DNA from: JAKASV01 sp963754845
GTDB taxonomy: Bacteria > Babelota > Babeliae > Babelales > Vermiphilaceae
Assembly (NCBI GenBank): GCA_963754845.1
Contig: CAVWHE010000006.1
Span: 16,595 to 80,594 of the forward strand
Direction: 5' to 3'
Length of the DNA stretch: 64,000 bases
This document shows positions 45,271 through 53,570 of the stretch, piece after piece. Within the stretch, counting starts at the first letter, position 1, and each line of letters opens with the position of its first letter. The position numbers and the translations under genes are program-made. The notes beneath the pieces were generated by a model that was given only the letters and a program-made list of their open reading frames with translations, was not told the DNA's origin and ran no database searches.

Positions 45271-47149
45271 TTACTGGGAGCCTTCGTACACGATACCTGG
45301 AAAGGAGCGCACAAGAGCGCACGCCTTGGGCCACACGCTGGCGTCTGAAATATCAACTGTCATACGGCGCGCCGGACGCTGTGACGGTGTTTTTGTAGAG
45401 GTGCGGTACGCACGCGGCGGTGCCGCTTCTTCGTGCTCGCGTCCGCACGAAGTTTGTATCACCGGTGGTGAAACAGTACGCGGAAGAGCTGCCTCGCGAG
45501 CCTCGTGTTCCTGAACTGTTGCCGTCGGCGACGTCGGTACGATGTCGGGAACAAAGAGAGGAATGAGGCGCGCACCCGACCCGAAGATATCGCTAAGTGC
45601 CGCCGCCCACGATGCCGTTTCCCTCACAAGAAGTTCTTCAAAGAAAGCAAATTGTTGCGCAAAAGCGGCAGTGACTTTTTTGTTGTGCTCATCGTATGAT
45701 CGGTACTGTCCGTGACCAAAAATTGAGCTCAAAAGTGTATTGTCAAGCGCTGCAATTTTATCAACAAACGTGCGCCAAAGTCTGAGCCCGGCATCGGCAG
45801 GCGTGATAGCGGTAGATACACCCACAGTGCGGATGCTGCGCTTCGAGTCCTCACTCCCAGTTCGTCGGTGCTCAACGGCGTCGCCTGTATTTCTGCGCAG
45901 CTCATCGGTCTGTCGCTGACACGAGGCGATCTTCAGAAGTGCGGCACGTGGGCGAGGGGGCCTGAGGGATGTGTGAAGGAAAATGCTGCGTTGCCTGCGG
46001 GGTCGCACATTCTAGCGCCTGCGATGCCTCCACGCCGGAAACGCGACAGCCATCGTGGCAGAGGCTCACGAGGAGCATTTCAAGCACAAGATGTTTGCTC
46101 GACGTTCGTGCAAACGCCCGTTCGTGGGCATACAGTGTTTCAAGAATCGTCATGAGACGCTCATGGGTGTATTTTTGTGCAAGGTTCTTGAGCGCGATAG
46201 CATGTACATGAGCAACGGGAACCTCAAGCCCGTGATGTGACCATACAAGAAAGCGCACAAATTCCATGGACCTCTTCCACACGTAATCAGCGTCGAAGGT
46301 TTCAAAGGCGATGCTTCTCAAGAGTTCGACGAGGCGTTGCTCATTGCGATCGGCGAGGATACTAAAAAGGGCAACCACGTAATCGTCGCTCATGTGTCCG
46401 AGGACAGCAAGCACCGTATCAACCGTTATGCGCCCTTTGGCAAAGCGTACGCGCTCGAGCATGTTGAGGGCGTCGCGTACCGAGCCCTGTGATTCACGTG
46501 CGACAATGTCAAGGGCCGGCTCATCCGCAGCTATCGATTCATTGGCGCACACGACCGCAAGATGTTTAACAAGCTCGCGCGTGCCGACGGACCCAAAACA
46601 TACCTGAAAGCACCGCGATCGTACCGTTTCGATGATCTTGTCCTGGTCCGTCGTTGCTAAAATAAAGACCACCGCATCCGGCGGTTCTTCCAATATCTTA
46701 AGCATCGCATTAAAGGCCGCCTTGCTGAGCATGTGAGCTTCGTCGATCAGATAAATTTTTTTGCGGCCCATGAGCGGCAAAAACGAGGCTGAATCGATGA
46801 TTTGGCGAACATTATCAACACCCGTATGTGAAGCGGCATCAATTTCGATAAAATCAGGATGTTTACCGGCTTCCATAGCCGCACATGATGGACATGCACG
46901 ACAGGGCAGAGTACTGTTTTTAGGATCCTTTTGAAAGTGGACAATTCCTGGCAATTAATGTGCCGCGGCAAAAATACGAGCCATTGACGTTTTTCCCGTG
47001 CCCCGTTGTCCCCAAAAAAGATACACGGGAAAAAGATGACCGCGATACAAACTATTTTTGAGCATCTTCGCCGACAATTCCTGGCCAATGATCTGGTCAA
47101 AGTTTTGCGCCCGCCACTTACGTGCCAGGTTGAGCTGGATTTCATTCAT
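45271..47149 (-). CDS. dnaX: DNA polymerase III subunit tau/gamma, reading frame interrupted
   Basis: The gene starts at ATG 47149 (MNEIQLNLARKWRAQNFDQ). Walker A GQRGTGKTS is followed by a stop at about 46955. The next frame carries the zinc-site CRACPSC, Walker B KKIYLIDEAHMLS and the SRC arginine finger in RSRCFQ, and stops at 45902. A third stretch (to 45271) has the tau C-terminal pattern LRLWRTFVDKIAALDNTLL and FFEELLVRETASWAAALSDIF. Near the first break, one extra base followed by one missing base in a run of A would restore the frame. The last break falls where tau/gamma frameshifting occurs in other bacteria, but the shift needed here is +1, not the usual -1. Since dnaX is essential, sequencing indels are likely. 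Confidence 0.85.
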
Positions 47150-47380
47150 GGCAGTACCCATTACAAAACACGACAAACGCGATCATCACGCCGCACGAGC
47201 CCATAACTTAAGACACGCAGCCAATTACAATCAACGACGTCACGCTCGGCTACATACAGTGTCATAACAAGAAGGGGAAAATATACAAGAATCATTGCCC
47301 CTGCTGCTTTCTTTCGAACCTGACAGATTAAACAACTATTCTTTATATAGTTTCCCCAATTTTTTAATTGCTGCTCATCC

Positions 47381-47472
47381 TGGCGGAGAGAGAGGGATTC
47401 GAACCCTCGATGCCCTTTTCAGGACATACACGATTTCCAATCGTGCTCTTTCGACCACTCAGACATCTCTCC
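47381..47472 (-). tRNA. tRNA-Ser (GGA anticodon)
   Basis: Acceptor stem GGAGAGA/TCTCTCC, anticodon loop TTGGAAA within stem ACGAT/ATCGT, a long class II variable arm, T-arm GAGGGTTCGAATCCCTC and an encoded CCA end. The 5' base overlaps the last base of the rpsB stop codon. It is co-oriented with rpsB and dnaX. Confidence 0.95.
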
Positions 47473-48356
47473 TAAACTTTTGGCCGCGTCCGTTGAAAAA
47501 CACCACCGGCAGGGGCTCCCCCGCGACGTCCACCCGTGCGTGGACCTTTTGGTCGCGCAACGCCGCCTCGCTCCTCTTCTTCCTCACCGCCTCCCGTCGA
47601 TCCGGGGGTGGTATTTGCCGTGTCCCCGTCGTCCTGATCGAACTCACCGGAAGCACCCTCGGCCTTTTTGAGTTTGGCAGTTTGCTTGCCGCGCATCGTC
47701 GCTTCTTCAAGGTAGCTTATAATGAGACTGACCGAGCGCGGTGCATCGTCATTGCCGGGAATAACATAATCGACGAGGGACGGGTCGCCGTTGGTATCAA
47801 CGAGGGCAATGACGGGGACCTTTGTTGCGGCAGCCTCGCGCAACGCCGAGGCCTCTTTGTTGACGTCAACGAGAACGATAGCTCCGAGTGGCCACTTGAT
47901 CTTGACGATACCGCCGATGTTTTTTCGAAGCCGATCAACGGCTTTCTTAAATCTGTTGAGTTCTTTCTTTTTGTAAAATGTATCGCCGGCTTCCTTGGAG
48001 AGCACGTCTTCGTAGTGGAGCAGCTTGGTCACGGATTTCTTGACCTGCGAATAGTTGCTCAGCGTCCCACCGATCCAGCGATGGTCGACGTAGGGCATGT
48101 CCATGCGTTCGGCGGCGGAACGAATAACATCGTGAGCGGCTTTTTTTGTTCCGACCCACAAGACGGATTTGCCAGCTGCTGCCAACGCTTCAAGAACCTG
48201 CGCGGCCCTCTCAAGCTGAACGGCAGTTTTTGAAATGTCGATGAGGTGAACGTCGTTCTTGTGACCCCAAATGTAAGGCTCCATGCGCGGACACCACACC
48301 GACCGCCGATGTCCAAAGTGAACGCCGGCCTTAACAAGTTCTCTAAAATCAATCAT
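47472..48356 (-). CDS. rpsB: 30S ribosomal protein S2
   Basis: 294 residues. MIDFRELVKAGVHFGHR is the S2 N-terminus, and VGTKKAAHDVI, WIGGTLSNY and VPVIALVDTNGDP are conserved S2 segments. A C-terminal tail of about 65 residues, rich in Glu, Gly and Arg, extends beyond the normal length. AAAGG lies 8 bases before ATG 48356. The usual partner tsf (EF-Ts) is absent downstream, where tRNA-Ser begins at the stop codon. Confidence 0.95.
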   Translation of the reverse strand: MIDFRELVKAGVHFGHRRSVWCPRMEPYIWGHKNDVHLIDISKTAVQLERAAQVLEALAAAGKSVLWVGTKKAAHDVIRSAAERMDMPYVDHRWIGGTLSNYSQVKKSVTKLLHYEDVLSKEAGDTFYKKKELNRFKKAVDRLRKNIGGIVKIKWPLGAIVLVDVNKEASALREAAATKVPVIALVDTNGDPSLVDYVIPGNDDAPRSVSLIISYLEEATMRGKQTAKLKKAEGASGEFDQDDGDTANTTPGSTGGGEEEEERGGVARPKGPRTGGRRGGAPAGGVFQRTRPKV

Positions 48357-48602
48357 CCTCAAAACCTTTCCGGTGGTTACGACAATCACCCCTCGGGCAC
48401 GACAACGTCGGAGGCCACCACGCGAAGAGAGGGGCAAGAAGAATATCAATCTAGCTAGTATTTTAGCAATCGCCCGATTAAAAAGCAATTAAAAAATCGC
48501 ACTCACTGTGCTCATGTTTTCCATGGATGGGTGACGGTATTTTACGGCCATCACATGCCCAGGGAAGTCACATCAAAAGTCATGTGGTATCATGAGCATG
48601 GT

Positions 48603-48630
48603 TTGCATACGGACCATTTTGTGCTAGATT
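48603..48630 (+). promoter_or_regulatory. Candidate promoter for the tRNA-Cys/tRNA-Leu/ruvA unit
   Basis: TTGCAT (48603-48608), a 16-base spacer and TAGATT (48625-48630), ending 45 bases before the tRNA-Cys gene. Confidence 0.45.
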
Positions 48631-48674
48631 TGGAACGTGTGAATGTGGTTGATTATTAGTGTTGCGATAGGCGG

Positions 48675-48748
48675 GGCGGCATAGCCAAGTGGTAAGGCAT
48701 GGGTCTGCAAAACCCTGATCCCCGGTTCAAATCCGGGTGCCGCCTCCA
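48675..48748 (+). tRNA. tRNA-Cys (GCA anticodon)
   Basis: A 74-nt gene: acceptor GGCGGCA/TGCCGCC, D-arm with AGTGGTAAGG, anticodon loop CTGCAAA, T-arm CCCGGTTCAAATCCGGG and an encoded CCA. Confidence 0.96.
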
Positions 48749-48775
48749 AAATTTGGTCATCTTTATGTCAAGGTT

Positions 48776-48862
48776 GCCGGGATGGCGGAATAGGTAGACG
48801 CAAAGGACTTAAAATCCTTCGGGCTAATGCCTGTGCCGGTTCGAGTCCGGCTCTCGGCACCA
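48776..48862 (+). tRNA. tRNA-Leu (TAA anticodon)
   Basis: An 87-nt gene: acceptor GCCGGGA/TCTCGGC (one G-T pair), anticodon loop CTTAAAA, a class II variable arm, T-arm GCCGGTTCGAGTCCGGC and an encoded CCA. It lies 27 bases after tRNA-Cys. Confidence 0.95.
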
Positions 48863-48955
48863 CTGCGTCTTTCTCGCATACGCCTGTCACATTTCTGTAT
48901 ACAGTGGCGCATGTGCAGATGCTCGCGTGCGCTGTGCGCACGCGTGTTGTACACT

Positions 48956-49558
48956 ATGATTTCTTTCCTTGTCGGGACGGTGCGCTCTATCGGCGAACAA
49001 ACACTTGTTCTTGACGTCGGTCCCGTCGGTCTTCAGATTTTTGTTGTCAACACGGCAGCCTTGAACGTCGGACAGCATGCCGCGTTTGTGACGTACCTTC
49101 ACTGGAATCAAGAACAAGGCCCAAGCCTCTTTGGCTTTGAAAACGAACACGAGCGGACGGCCTTTATTCTCGCCATCGGATGCTCGGGCATCGGTCCCAA
49201 GGTCGCTCTTGCCATTCTCGCCCACCTTGGCTGGCGAGGTTTTGTCGGGGCTGTATCAAAGAGCGACATCGCGGCACTCGCACGCGTGAGCGGTATCGGA
49301 CCCAAAAAAGCCGAGCACATCGTCGTACACCTTCGCCACAAGATTGAAAAATTCGCGCACGAGGCACTTGCTGGCGATGACGGTGCTGGCGTGCCCCTCG
49401 GCGAACTTTCAGAAGCTCTCACATCCCTTGGTTACACGCGCGCTGAAATAGCACACGTCATACGTGAATTAACGTCAGCAAAAACAATGCCCGGCTCCTC
49501 GTTTGATCAGCTCTTGCGCCGCGCTCTCGCGCTTCTTTCCCAGCGCACTCGTGCCTAA
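48956..49558 (+). CDS. ruvA: Holliday junction branch migration protein RuvA
   Basis: 200 residues. MISFLVGTVRSIGEQTLVLDVGPVG is the N-terminal OB fold start. SGIGPKVALAIL and SGIGPKKAEHIVVHLRHKI are the two helix-hairpin-helix DNA-binding motifs. The C-terminal domain III (about 150-200, SEALTSLGYTRAEIAHVI) contacts RuvB. RuvA binds four-way junctions and loads RuvB. No ribosome site is obvious before ATG 48956. It follows tRNA-Leu by 93 bases. Confidence 0.94.
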   Translation: MISFLVGTVRSIGEQTLVLDVGPVGLQIFVVNTAALNVGQHAAFVTYLHWNQEQGPSLFGFENEHERTAFILAIGCSGIGPKVALAILAHLGWRGFVGAVSKSDIAALARVSGIGPKKAEHIVVHLRHKIEKFAHEALAGDDGAGVPLGELSEALTSLGYTRAEIAHVIRELTSAKTMPGSSFDQLLRRALALLSQRTRA

Positions 49559-49591
49559 GGATATGCTCTTAATCGAGTCCACGACGCGCGC

Positions 49592-49605
49592 AACGTGTGC
49601 ACGTT
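49592..49605. promoter_or_regulatory. Interrupted palindrome AACGTG-TG-CACGTT (site 1)
   Basis: A 6-2-6 interrupted palindrome between ruvA and lemA, with a near copy 110 bases downstream. It could be an operator for a dimeric regulator; there is no direct evidence. Confidence 0.35.
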
Positions 49606-49701
49606 ATGCGCTTTAAAAACCCCCGCATGCGGCCTTTACGTTCGCACGCAAACATTGTATGCTTACATGGCGCTGTTCTTGAGCGCGTGTTTGCGTGTGG
49701 T

Positions 49702-49715
49702 AACGTGTGCACGTA
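49702..49715. promoter_or_regulatory. Interrupted palindrome AACGTG-TG-CACGTA (site 2)
   Basis: Matches site 1 except for the last base. The centre-to-centre distance of 110 bases is close to a whole number of helix turns. It lies 50 bases before the lemA start codon. Confidence 0.35.
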
Positions 49716-49764
49716 GAAAAATCATCATCGATTGCGTCGGCCAAGCGCCGTGAAGGAGTTGACT

Positions 49765-50339
49765 ATGACCGGTCTTGGTACCGTCGGTGTCATCGGGCTT
49801 GTCGTGCTTGCGTTCGTCATCCTTGTCGTCCTCTGGGCCATCGGTTCCTATAACGGCCTCGTCCGTCTTAAGGCATTGTTGATGAAGCGTGGAGTGGGAT
49901 TGACGTACAACTCAAACGCCGCTGCGACCTTATTCCCAACCTGGTAGCAACCGTCAAACAGTACAGTCTCCACGAACAAACAGTTCTTGAAAATGTTACG
50001 CGCTATCGTTCGCTTTCCATGGCGGCTACAACAGTGGAAAATAAAGCGCAGGCTGAAGCAGGCCTTTCGCATGCACTCAAAACATTGTTTGCCGTTGCTG
50101 AAAATTATCCAACGCTCAGAGCCAACGAAAATTTTATGTCGCTCCAGAACACACTCACCCACATCGAAGACGAGGTGCAGCTGGCGCGCCGTTACTACAA
50201 CGGAACCGTGCGTAATTACATGAGTACGATGCAATCGTTTCCCACAAGCATCGTTGCCTCTTTTGGCAACTTTCAAAAAGCATCGTACTTTGAGCTCACG
50301 ACTGCGGAGCAACGCGACGTTCCTCACGTAAAATTTTAG
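49765..50339 (+). CDS. lemA: LemA family protein, split by a frameshift
   Basis: It starts at ATG 49765 with AAGGAG 6 bases upstream. The first frame gives the LemA membrane helix and IGSYNGLVRLK. The family continuation WSGIDVQLKRRCDLIPNLV is in the next frame from about 49873, continuing through VATVKQYSLHEQTVLENV to the stop at 50339. One missing base near 49870-49875 (CTTAAGGCATTG) explains the break. Length and pattern otherwise fit LemA (about 190 residues). Function in the family is not settled. It is followed by its usual partner, DUF2207. Confidence 0.85.
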
Positions 50340-50358
50340 GATCCAGGTTATCATAATC

Positions 50359-52146
50359 ATGGCCCTCGTGAGATACATTTTTTCACGACTCGCGTTGGCA
50401 GTGTTCGCTGCGTACACACTGCACGCGCCACGTACGCTTGTCGCGCACGAATGCATCGAGTCGTCGAAAACTTCACTTTCCGTACGTGCCGACGCGTCCC
50501 TTTACGTTGTCGAAACCATAACAGTTATGTGCGAGGGCAATGCAATCAAACGCGGCATTACACGCGACATTCCCACACGGTATCGCACGGCCATGGGCTT
50601 TCGATTCAACGTCGGGTTTACACTTCTCGAAACGCTCCTTGATGGATGCGTCATGAACCGTGTCGAAGAAAGATCCAACGGCGTACGCATATTCACGGGC
50701 AATCCCACGGCATGTGTACCGTACGGGCGCCACGTGTACACTATTGCCTATGAAACCGATAGACAAATAGGATTTTTTGAGGATTATGACGAACTTGCCT
50801 GGAACGTCACAGGATTCGATTCAGCCCTTGATATTAACGATGCCACTGCCTCCGTGGTTCTTCCTGTCGGCATCAAGGCCTCGGCGACGCACGTAGAAGG
50901 TTACACGGGTTTTTATGGCAGCAGAGGCCAGGATTACACAGCGCGCGTCGTCGACGGGCAAGCAGAGTATGCAACAACGCGCGCACTCGATCCTCACGAA
51001 GGTCTCACCGTCGTCGTAACGTGGCCCAAAGGATGTGTTGTGCAGCGGAACGTGTGGTGGCGCGCTCTCGTCGACAATGCCCACATTGCGCTATTACTTT
51101 TCATGCTCCTCGTTATTATTGTTGTCGACACGATGACGTATATGCGGACGCGTGGCGACCAACGATATGCGACGATCATTCCCCTTTTTCATCCACCCGA
51201 GGACGCCGATCCAGGAGCTCTTGACTATGTACTTTCAAGAACCTACAAAAGCACACAACTCGCCGCTGTCATTGTCAACATGGCGGTCCGAGGGTTTCTT
51301 ACCATAGAGTACCGTGCGGCACATTTTTGGGGCAGCTCAACGTACATACTCAAACGACGTTCTGACGCAGCCGGCATGATGACCGACCTTGAAAAAAATA
51401 TTCTGGAGACAGGATTTGCCTCGGGCGATACTCTCACTCTTTCATCACCCAGTTCCGCCTCAGCCGATACGGAAAAACTGAGACTCATGGCACAACGTCT
51501 GCGTAGCCACTATGAACTTACTTACAACATTCCCTATTTTCAACGGCCGCGCGGCACGAACACCATGGGTGGCGTGATGCTCACGCTCATGGCGGCCGGC
51601 GGAGCGTTTTTTATCGTACACGAGGGATACATCGATGCGTGGACGTGGATTCTCCTTGCCATCCACGGCATCGTTCACGGTATTTTCATGTGTCTGGCAC
51701 CCGCATACACCGCCGCAGGTCAAGCTTTTAAAGAAAAGATCGAAGGATTCAAACTTTTTCTGGCAACAACCGAAACAGAACGCCTCAATCTCGTTGGAAC
51801 ACCGCCGACGCGGACACCCGAACTTTTTGAGTGTTATCTTCCCTACGCCATCGCCCTCGGCCTTGAAAAACAATGGTCGGCGCAGTTTGCATCAATGTTC
51901 CGTGAGCGTGAGCTGGCCGGTGAGCTTCGCGCTCCATCGTGGTACATCGCACCGCACGCCCTTAACGCTTTGGATCTGGCACTCCTGAGTCGTAGCCTCA
52001 GCAGAGGTCTTTCTACAGCTTTGCCCTCCGTGGATATTTCAGGGCCTATGTCATCGTCACGCAGGCCGCCAGGATCGTCATCGAGCTCAGGGGGTGGTGG
52101 TTTTGCCGGCAGTGGCGGTGGTGGCGGCGGCGTTGGAGGTTGGTGA
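50359..52146 (+). CDS. DUF2207 family predicted membrane protein
   Basis: 595 residues. A signal peptide (about 1-30) is followed by a beta-rich extracytoplasmic domain (about 35-215; VVETITVMCEGNAIKRGITRDIP is the family opening). Then come a membrane helix at about 235-255 (IALLLFMLLVIIVVDTM), a cytoplasmic part, two further helices near 405-445, and a Ser/Gly-rich C-terminus ending GGGGGGVGGW. LemA and DUF2207 are frequent neighbours in bacteria. The role is unknown. It starts 19 bases after lemA, so the two form one operon. Confidence 0.85.
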   Translation: MALVRYIFSRLALAVFAAYTLHAPRTLVAHECIESSKTSLSVRADASLYVVETITVMCEGNAIKRGITRDIPTRYRTAMGFRFNVGFTLLETLLDGCVMNRVEERSNGVRIFTGNPTACVPYGRHVYTIAYETDRQIGFFEDYDELAWNVTGFDSALDINDATASVVLPVGIKASATHVEGYTGFYGSRGQDYTARVVDGQAEYATTRALDPHEGLTVVVTWPKGCVVQRNVWWRALVDNAHIALLLFMLLVIIVVDTMTYMRTRGDQRYATIIPLFHPPEDADPGALDYVLSRTYKSTQLAAVIVNMAVRGFLTIEYRAAHFWGSSTYILKRRSDAAGMMTDLEKNILETGFASGDTLTLSSPSSASADTEKLRLMAQRLRSHYELTYNIPYFQRPRGTNTMGGVMLTLMAAGGAFFIVHEGYIDAWTWILLAIHGIVHGIFMCLAPAYTAAGQAFKEKIEGFKLFLATTETERLNLVGTPPTRTPELFECYLPYAIALGLEKQWSAQFASMFRERELAGELRAPSWYIAPHALNALDLALLSRSLSRGLSTALPSVDISGPMSSSRRPPGSSSSSGGGGFAGSGGGGGGVGGW

Positions 52147-52330
52147 AGGTTGTGAAATCAAAAAACTAAGTGCAATAAAATTTACTATTACATTTCTGCA
52201 AACATAGCTTCCTTTCCATAACAAATGTTTTTTGTTAGAATTACTTCTGCTTCCATATTTGGAAGCTCAATTTTGAGCGCAGGCGACGCTCTGCGATCCT
52301 TTTTTTCTTATTTGGGGAGGTTTCATACCA

Positions 52331-53397
52331 ATGATACAACACTTTCTTATGGTCGTTGCTCTGTCGACGGCAGTGGCGACGACGTTTTTTTGTGGTATTC
52401 ATGCCGCCGCAGCATGTGAAGGCACGCGAAGACCTGCCGGTGCTTTTATTACACTCATCGGGAGGCTTGAAGCAACGAGCGATCGCCTGTCCGAAGTTGA
52501 ACGGTACAGAGCGTGGTTGCCTGCCAGCTCCTTAGAGGGGTATAGAAAGCTTATCGCCTACCAAAATCAGCTTCTGACGCACCTCAAAGAGAGCATGGCC
52601 ATACCCGTCGCCCAGCTGGGACAGATGATTAACGAATTGGAATGGCACGTTGAGGCCGCGCGTTCCCACCGCACGTGCGTCGCCAACCCAACGAAACCCG
52701 CACCGGTACCAACCCCTCCTGCCGTACCTGCAGCACACCAGCCACAGTTTGCAATGAGCCGGTTAGACAGGAGATTAAGGGCGACAAATACAGAGCGGCC
52801 GGCGTTCTGCCGATATTTATTAAAGGCGACAAGCGCTTGTGCGTTCTTCACCGTGACGCAAGCGACGACATTGCCAGGGGCGCTGCTAGCCCCGCTCATC
52901 AACGCCAAGCGTCGCACTACGGTGACTTCTTTTTGTCGAAAGAGCCGCGAAGCGGAAGCAGTTCTGTCGCCGTTAGCAGGGGAAAGCATGAGGCGGCGAC
53001 GCGGGCATTTTTTAGTCACCAGAACGTCTTTAACAAAACTTTTGAGGAGTTCTGCAGAATGCTCCGCACCGTTGACGTTGAAAAAGTAAAGTGTTTTAGC
53101 TCACGGAGCGGGCACCATGTGTACATGGTGAATTACGGCGACCGACCCTGTGACAAGGAAAATCCCCTGCGCGCCGTCAGCGAGGGATGCGCGCGCTTTG
53201 ACAGCGTCGTCGTTGACATTGATCACCTTTATTACGGCCTCATTGACCCTAACCGATCATGTGTCGGCTTCCTGGTACCAGATCAGCTGAGTGAGTCGGA
53301 CGTCTGGGAAGCGACGTGTGTCACGCTGGCACCTGACTTTTGCGAAATTGCGCGTGCTCATTGGGACGTCATCGCTGGGTCGCATATGTTTTCGTGA
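52331..53397 (+). pseudogene. Truncated, frameshifted paralogue of the following secreted protein
   Basis: The first frame from ATG 52331 (GGGGAGG upstream) gives a signal peptide and a helical segment with LEATSDRLSEVERYRAWLP, matching IAATSDRLDELQHEATLSS of the next gene. From about 52760 the homology continues one frame over: YRAAGVLPIFIKGDKRLCVLHRD, YGDFFLSKEPRS and NPLRAVSEGCARFDS. Compared with the 736-residue paralogue it lacks roughly 400 residues, including the cysteine-protease-like part. It is either a decayed duplicate or a shorter real protein split by a sequencing indel. Confidence 0.7.
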
Positions 53398-53452
53398 CCG
53401 ATGGCAATAAAATTTATTGCAATGTAGCTCTTTTTATATGAAGTTTTTTTGC

Positions 53453-53458
53453 TATAAT
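53453..53458 (+). promoter_or_regulatory. Likely -10 box (TATAAT) for the secreted protease-like gene
   Basis: A perfect TATAAT 113 bases before the start codon. A palindrome CAATAAA-A-TTTATTG lies about 45 bases further upstream, and a related sequence precedes the truncated paralogue at about 52171. Confidence 0.4.
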
Positions 53459-53570
53459 TATTATTAGTTTCGTCATGACAAGCGAAATTTTTAAACAAAG
53501 GCAGCCGATGGCAATCACCCCGGACGCACCACTGAGTTTTTTATTTTTCTATGGAGGAGGTTTTATATCA

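Noticed and set aside
45900..46010. Standard -1 dnaX slippage site (A AAA AAG)
   Set aside because: The heptamer is not present at the break, and the required shift is +1.
47295..48233. 312-codon plus-strand ORF
   Set aside because: It is antisense to tRNA-Ser and rpsB, both certain.
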